DNA from: Sinohyriopsis cumingii
Lineage: Eukaryota > Mollusca > Bivalvia > Unionida > Unionidae
Length of the DNA stretch: 64,000 nt
Direction: 5' to 3'
Assembly: GCA_028554795.2 (NCBI GenBank)
Contig: CM068825.1
Span: forward strand, 89,772,951 to 89,836,950
The notes under the pieces were generated by a model. It saw only the letters and a program-made list of their open reading frames with translations. It made no database searches and had not been told where the DNA came from. Both the position numbers and the translations under genes were made by a program. Of this stretch, positions 56,986 through 64,000 are shown piece after piece; the stretch's first letter is position 1, and every line of letters starts with the position of its first letter.

Positions 56986-58154
56986 AAGGAATATGGATGT
57001 ATGAGGATCCAAATTAAGCGATTAACTGCCATTTAAAGGTATGTGTAATCAACTTCTAAAAAATGACACTTTTTACAGAAACAGTCGGTTCTGAACACCT
57101 ATATGACATGCATGACTTTCATTGTGAAAATGAGCATTCATGTAAAATACCTTTTTTGGAGAACTTCTTTAAGTTTGAAGACAAAAGATTGCAACAAACG
57201 AAATATGAAAAGTGTTAACTCAAAATGACAAGCAATTTTTTACCTCAACCAAACTATGCAAATTAATTAATACAATAATTAGCTAATGGAATTTCGATTT
57301 AACATAATTATCGGTAATACAAGTTGCATCAGCTGACTTAAGTCTGAGCAATTGAGCAACGTGACATGAATTCTGTTGACAGAACAAAAAGAAGTACAAA
57401 GATCGTGCAGGAAAATGTATACAAAATTAGACTCATGAATTTGCTTTGATAAACATAGAAGTCTTTTCATGTGCCCTTCTACAGCATTCTTTAAAATGAC
57501 CTGTGAAAGAAAAGAAAAGAAAATTACATTATACTTTCTCTCATAACAAAATTAGAAACTGATGGACGTAATCAAGTGATTAATAAGCATCAAACGGTGA
57601 TTTCGTAAAACAAATTTCACAACCATTCTATTTAATAATTACATAAAAAAATTGCCTTTAATTTCATTTGTAAAAGAATTATTATGTGCTATTAAATATA
57701 AATATGGTGTACTCCATGACATTTAGTTCATGTCTTAATCATGCTTCTTTTTATGATATCTGAATTTGTAATGTTTAACATTCACAATTATAAATTTGGC
57801 ACAATATTATTATGTCTGCTTTGTTATAAAGTGTGCATAGACTTCAATAGAAAGAATCTGAAGATTACAAATTTTTTTTACATCCTGCCATATGAAAATG
57901 TAAAGCAAAACATGTAATATATGTTGGTTGGGACAAAATAGTCATACCAGACAAAAAGTAAATGCATTCAGGTTTATTTTTACTTTAGACTTTATTGTAA
58001 GTCAGCACCTCCCCAAATCTCTCCAGCAAGATATGCAGATGCTTTATGATAGGGGAATAAACAAAGTGTAGAACTAAAGTGACCAATCAGAATAATTGCT
58101 AATAACTTTCCACTACTGATAGTAATCTACCATATATAGTTACTAATAAATCAA
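56986..58154. other. No recognisable feature; right flank of Polinton B
   Basis: Strongly AT-rich, no frames with motifs. No inverted repeat matching the Polinton left side was spotted. Confidence 0.5.
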
Positions 58155-58664
58155 GTCCAACTGCAAACTGCTCAGACCAGGATCTGCTAATGCATAATGC
58201 ACCAGGGGATCTGGGTTTATTCAGTTACTTAGGGGTGATCAATAGAACAACAAGACACTGATCTGCTAATGCATAATGCACCTACAGATCTGGGTCTATT
58301 CGGTTACTTAGGGGTGATCAATAGAATAACAAGACACTGATCTGCTAATGCATAATGCACCAGGAGATCTGGGTCTATTCAGTTACTTAGGGGTGGTCAA
58401 TAGAACAACAAGACACTGATCTGCTAATGCATAATGCACCTACAGATCTGGGTCTATTCGGTTACTTAGGGGTGATCAATAGAACAACAAGACACTGATC
58501 TGCTAATGCATAATGCACAAGGAGATCTGGGTCTATTCAGTTACTTAGGGGTAATCAATATAACAACAAGACACTGACCTACTAATGCATAATGCACCAG
58601 GAGATCTGGATCTATTCAGTTCCTTAGGGGTGATCAATAGAACAACACACTACACAGACACTGA
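58155..58664 (+). repeat. 79-bp satellite, six units with A/B alternation
   Basis: Units start at 58182, 58261, 58340, 58419, 58498 and 58577, each exactly 79 bp apart: ATCTGCTAATGCATAATGCA, then AGATCTGGGTCTATTC and GTTACTTAGGGGTGATCAAT, then AGAACAACAAGACACTG. Units 1, 3 and 5 carry CAGGRG/TCAGTT, and units 2 and 4 carry CTACA/TCGGTT, so the real amplification unit was a 158-bp dimer. The leading 27 bp (GTCCAACTGCAAACTGCTCA) are shared with the single unit at 44130-44238. Confidence 0.95.
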
Positions 58665-58919
58665 TCTGACAATGCATACAGAATGACAAAAATATCTTAG
58701 ATTAGGGTCTCACTAAACACTCCAAGACACCCCAAGACTCTCCAAGAACACATCAAGACTTTATAAAATACCTACTTTAAATTTCGACAACAACACAAAC
58801 AAACAAAGAAACAAAAAGCGTGCATATTTAGCGATTGTTTATGTAACAGGAAAATTAGCAAGGTTAAAAAAATGCCAAGAGAAATAACTCCCATTCAAAG
58901 CAAGAGTGTTCGGGTGCAT

Positions 58920-60867
<1,948 letters not shown>

Positions 60868-60938
<71 letters not shown>
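60868..60938. repeat. (TA)n microsatellite
   Basis: About 70 bp of TA repeats at the truncated 5' junction of the LINE. Confidence 0.97.
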
Positions 60939-60942
<4 letters not shown>

Positions 60943-61349
60943 TAATGATTTTATTCTTTCAAGCGTACCAACTTCATACAGTTCTAGACTTTATTTTAAG
61001 AACATAATTTAAATAATTAAATATTGAATTAATTAAAGATTAGCAAAAAGTCGTATTAATTTCAATATTTCAGACTGACTCAACCATTGTTTGCAGTAAT
61101 TGCGAAGTATTAAATGTTTGACTTTAAATACCAAAATATCATGTTCTGTAGTTTCCAAGGTGTTTTATTTCTAAATTAATTATTACTAAGCATGAAGTTA
61201 GTAGCGAAATCTTCTATTTAATAAATCAATACAACAATTACAGATGCATATAAATTCTTAATAATATTTAACTTTCCAAATCACAATATATCTTTTATGA
61301 TTAGCAGTATATAATAATAAAAGCATTTTTAAATACGGTGTATTTTCCA

Positions 61350-62150
61350 TGTTGTGATTTCATGTGCTTTGATTTCTGTATACATTTAATGTCCTTGAGG
61401 AATTTTGCGAAAATCTCTGTCTTTTGAATTTCGGATTTGCAACTCCAGACGCTGTTATGTATGTGGCAAATGTGTTCTTTTTCATTAACTGATAATTCCC
61501 GTTCTCGTGAAGAGCGCTTCTATTATCCATGAAATGGAGCTGTGTCACGCTGAAATGTTTATGTATTCGGTCTTGCGCGTGTTGTGGTTTCCAGTCAACG
61601 GAAAGTTTTAGAATGTTATTGATGGACTCTCCATCGTCATTAGTAAAATTCACGCGTTCAGTAGTTTTGAAGCTAGGTTTTTGGAAAAATATTTATGTAA
61701 TCTTGGTTTCAATTTATTTATAAGGTATGGTGCAAATGTCGGATGCTGTTCATTGATGATTGTTTCCAGAAGTTCCTATCGACTTTCAAAATATATTGTA
61801 GTATTTGCTTCTGTGATGCCACCGGTACCAAATATTTGGGTCATTATTCTATCACGTTCATCCTTTTCCACCCATATTTTATTTTGAAGGAAGTGCCTGA
61901 CATTATCCTTCAGATGTTTAGTGCAACGATAGCGTGTAGCCGAGGGAAATGCAGGCTCTATTGGCTTGGTTATATTTTTCTCATCATCACTTCCAAATTC
62001 CATCATTTCAGGCACTATTACTTCCACGGACTCAACAACTCTATCTAGCTCTGTAGTACTATGTTCCAGAAAGCTCGTGTAAGTTCTGCAAGAAGCGTCT
62101 GTGTACAGAAGGACAGTATCAATACATGTCGGATGTTCGTTTGTACTGTT
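61350..62150 (-). pseudogene. MULE-type transposase, decayed
   Basis: On the minus strand from about 62.15 kb: ASCRTYTSFLEHSTTELD, then MMEFGSDDEKNITKPIEPAF and PSATRYRCTKHLKDNVRHFL, containing the D-E...FP...C..H..DN block of Mutator-type transposases. Next are GTGGITEANTTIYFES and PTFAPYLINKLKPRLHKYF. After a shift, NFTNDDGESINNILKLSVDW and LHFMDNRSALHENGNYQL match the WTNNxxESxNNxLK...LDxRxAxxGxGxY pattern of the family's C-terminal part. The N-terminal third and the first catalytic Asp are not visible. It lies within the TIR-bounded element. Confidence 0.8.
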
Positions 62151-63540
62151 TCCGACGACTCTTTTTGATACGTTATACTATCGTTTTACTCGTCAATAAC
62201 TCTTTATGCAATTTCTTTTGTAAATATAATGCGAAGAAAGCACGATTTGCTAGAGAACTCAATAATCAAAAAATATGCATTACTGTTTGATAGTGTTGAT
62301 AATGGCCTGATTTACAAAAAGTTAATTTTATATTTTCTTTATGGAAACATTCGAAAGTTATTTTGGTAAAAATAAATGTACATGCGATAGGTCATATTTT
62401 TTCTGATTTCATCTAGAAACTTGCTGTATTAAATAAATTTAAAACGACGAAAATCTACCTTTTATATTATATTACTATGTTTGCGCAAACATTAATAACT
62501 TCTAAAATAAACCAGTCAGGTGTGTTTCATCGTTTGTATTTCTTCTTTCAATCAGTCTGTAATTTGGGTCCTATTTTTGGCATGTTCTCTCGATTCGCTA
62601 TTGAGACAGAGTAATTTATACACTGACAGAAAGAATGTAACAAGTAGAACACCACTAACTGTATTTATTTCAGTAAATACGTCTGAGGATAAAGAATAAA
62701 TTTTATTATAAAGCCGTCTACTTGACCTAGGTCACAATTAGGATTTTCCGGAAAATGCTACTATTTCATGGAATTTTCCATTCTAGAACATTCTGGTTCT
62801 CATCAAGATACAATCCGTTATAAAATTATAATACAAATTAAAGTGTATTCAAAACGGTCATTTCTCGTCTTTAACACGTGGATATTAGATTACACAAATA
62901 AATATTCATCCAATATTAATGCTTGATTAATGGAAAGAACACGTAATGTGTACTTATTATACATTAGTGTATTTAACTGATCTGACATCATTATATAGAC
63001 TTTCATTGGAACATATAGGATGATTTAAGTGTTTTTGAATTAAACGGCTTGGTGGTTTGTGCGTTATTGTTGATAACTAATTTTCTGTGTGGCTGTACCA
63101 ATCATTAAATGACCTATATATTCAGGCAGTTTAGATAAATTACATCTACAATCAAGGGAATTACAGCGCAGTTTTCCTTCGCGGCTACTTAAAATCAAGG
63201 GAAATCATTCCCGTGGAGTTTGTAACACTATTTGATCATGTATTCTAAACGTCCGTCAAATTTTTTGATGCACGATTTAAAATGAAAATTTGTATATAAA
63301 CAGTTTATAACAAAATAAATGAGAGAAGTTTGGTGCATTGCCATTTAATGATGAAATTGTTTAAAAATGAATATAAAATTAAAGAGATTTTATGCACAAG
63401 AGTTAGTTTCCGTAGGTTATTGGAAATAGGGTCATCAACAAATACTATCAACCAATAATATTAATCAATGATAGTATCAATGTCCGTATGTATGTTTGAT
63501 TGTTTTTCACTTCGCTTCTTGGTACGTTTTTAAGAGCTTT
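62151..63540. other. MULE interior without recognisable genes
   Basis: AT-rich; would have held the transposase N-terminus and promoter, but no motif could be followed. Confidence 0.4.
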
Positions 63541-63640
63541 GATGCTAATATATATAATACTGGGGTGTTCTTGGAGATCCTTGGGGTGTCTTGGGGTGTC
63601 CTGGGGTGTCTTGGGTGTTCAGAGAGACCGCCTTAGATTA

Positions 63641-64000
63641 CTCCCATGACCCGTTCTGACATAGGACCCTCTCTATCATAATTAATTATTATTCGTATTA
63701 TCATTAATTTAAAATAGTCTATACTTTCATTTATATAATTAAATTATTATATTTCTATATTCATATATTTTGCGGTTATTCCAACTCAATTAGTAATAAT
63801 AATTTAATAAATTTATCGGTACCGGAAAGAAACACGATCATGAAAAGTTGTACTCGATTAATCAATCAAAAACGAGTGATGCTCGAGTAACTCGATTAAT
63901 CAGAACAAACACTATTGGAAACTTAGAGACAGTTTTCATGATGAGTATTCTCCGAAGAATATGTCATTATTGAACTAGATAATATTTCTTTGTGTTTAGA
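63641..64000. other. Right flank, no feature
   Basis: AT-rich sequence; short AATAATAAT and TCGATTAATCA motifs only. Confidence 0.4.

Noticed and set aside
58182-58664. CRISPR-like or regulatory repeat array
   Set aside because: 79-bp units are repeated in full with no variable spacers; it is a satellite.

Overview
The window looks like intergenic or intronic DNA from a marine invertebrate, most likely a mollusc or another lophotrochozoan. The base composition is AT-rich. There is a dense load of (TA)n, (GA)n and (CA)n microsatellites, several tRNA-derived SINE families, Penelope-type and non-LTR retroelement remains, MITEs with clear target-site duplications, and two kinds of Polinton/Maverick-like virus relics. 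The species assignment is inference; no species-specific marker is visible. No complete host gene is present. The only host coding candidates are one good first exon of an alpha/beta-hydrolase (esterase-like) gene at 12.73-12.95 kb (minus) and one weak internal exon at 5.29-5.47 kb (minus).

Layout. 0-12 kb: a dispersed repeat in two copies, a 1.5 kb array of 35-bp units, SINEs, LINE scraps, a hAT-type MITE with a perfect 8-bp duplication and two other MITEs. 12-19 kb: the esterase-like exon, compound (TA)n(GA)n tracts, a SINE with a 16-bp duplication and a 0.63 kb TIR element. 19-21 kb: a decayed Penelope-like element (reverse transcriptase plus GIY-YIG endonuclease). 21-24 kb: a minus-strand LINE split by a 1.2 kb foldback element whose removal restores the LINE reading frame.

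25.66-33.44 kb is the most unusual part. It is a plus-strand block of decayed genes with the content of a mid-sized adenovirus/Polinton-like DNA virus: a basic minor-capsid peptide, double-jelly-roll major capsid protein, a second minor capsid/core protein, adenain-type protease, fibre-like protein, membrane protein, penton-like protein and an SF1 helicase. I see no polymerase or integrase in it. Two hundred bases further on, in the opposite orientation, lies a fragment (33.64-36.47 kb) of a different Polinton family. A fuller copy of that second family occupies about 50.1-57.0 kb on the minus strand, in the order integrase/chromodomain, small membrane protein, penton-like protein, pVI-like peptide, major capsid protein, a conserved DHPSQ protein, protease and charged paralogous ORFs. 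All genes in these elements are broken.

36.5-50 kb holds minisatellites, SINE copies, mariner-like MITEs and long stretches with nothing recognisable. 58.18-58.66 kb is a 79-bp satellite with alternating A/B units. 58.705-63.631 kb is a complete Mutator-like (MULE) transposon, with long terminal inverted repeats, a perfect 9-bp duplication (CTTAGATTA) and a decayed transposase on the minus strand; a CR1/L2-type LINE end sits inside it.

The window is therefore a layered record of insertions: SINEs inside LINE remains, a hAT MITE in a LINE/SINE stretch, a LINE end and a TIR element in a Polinton, and a foldback element in a LINE.
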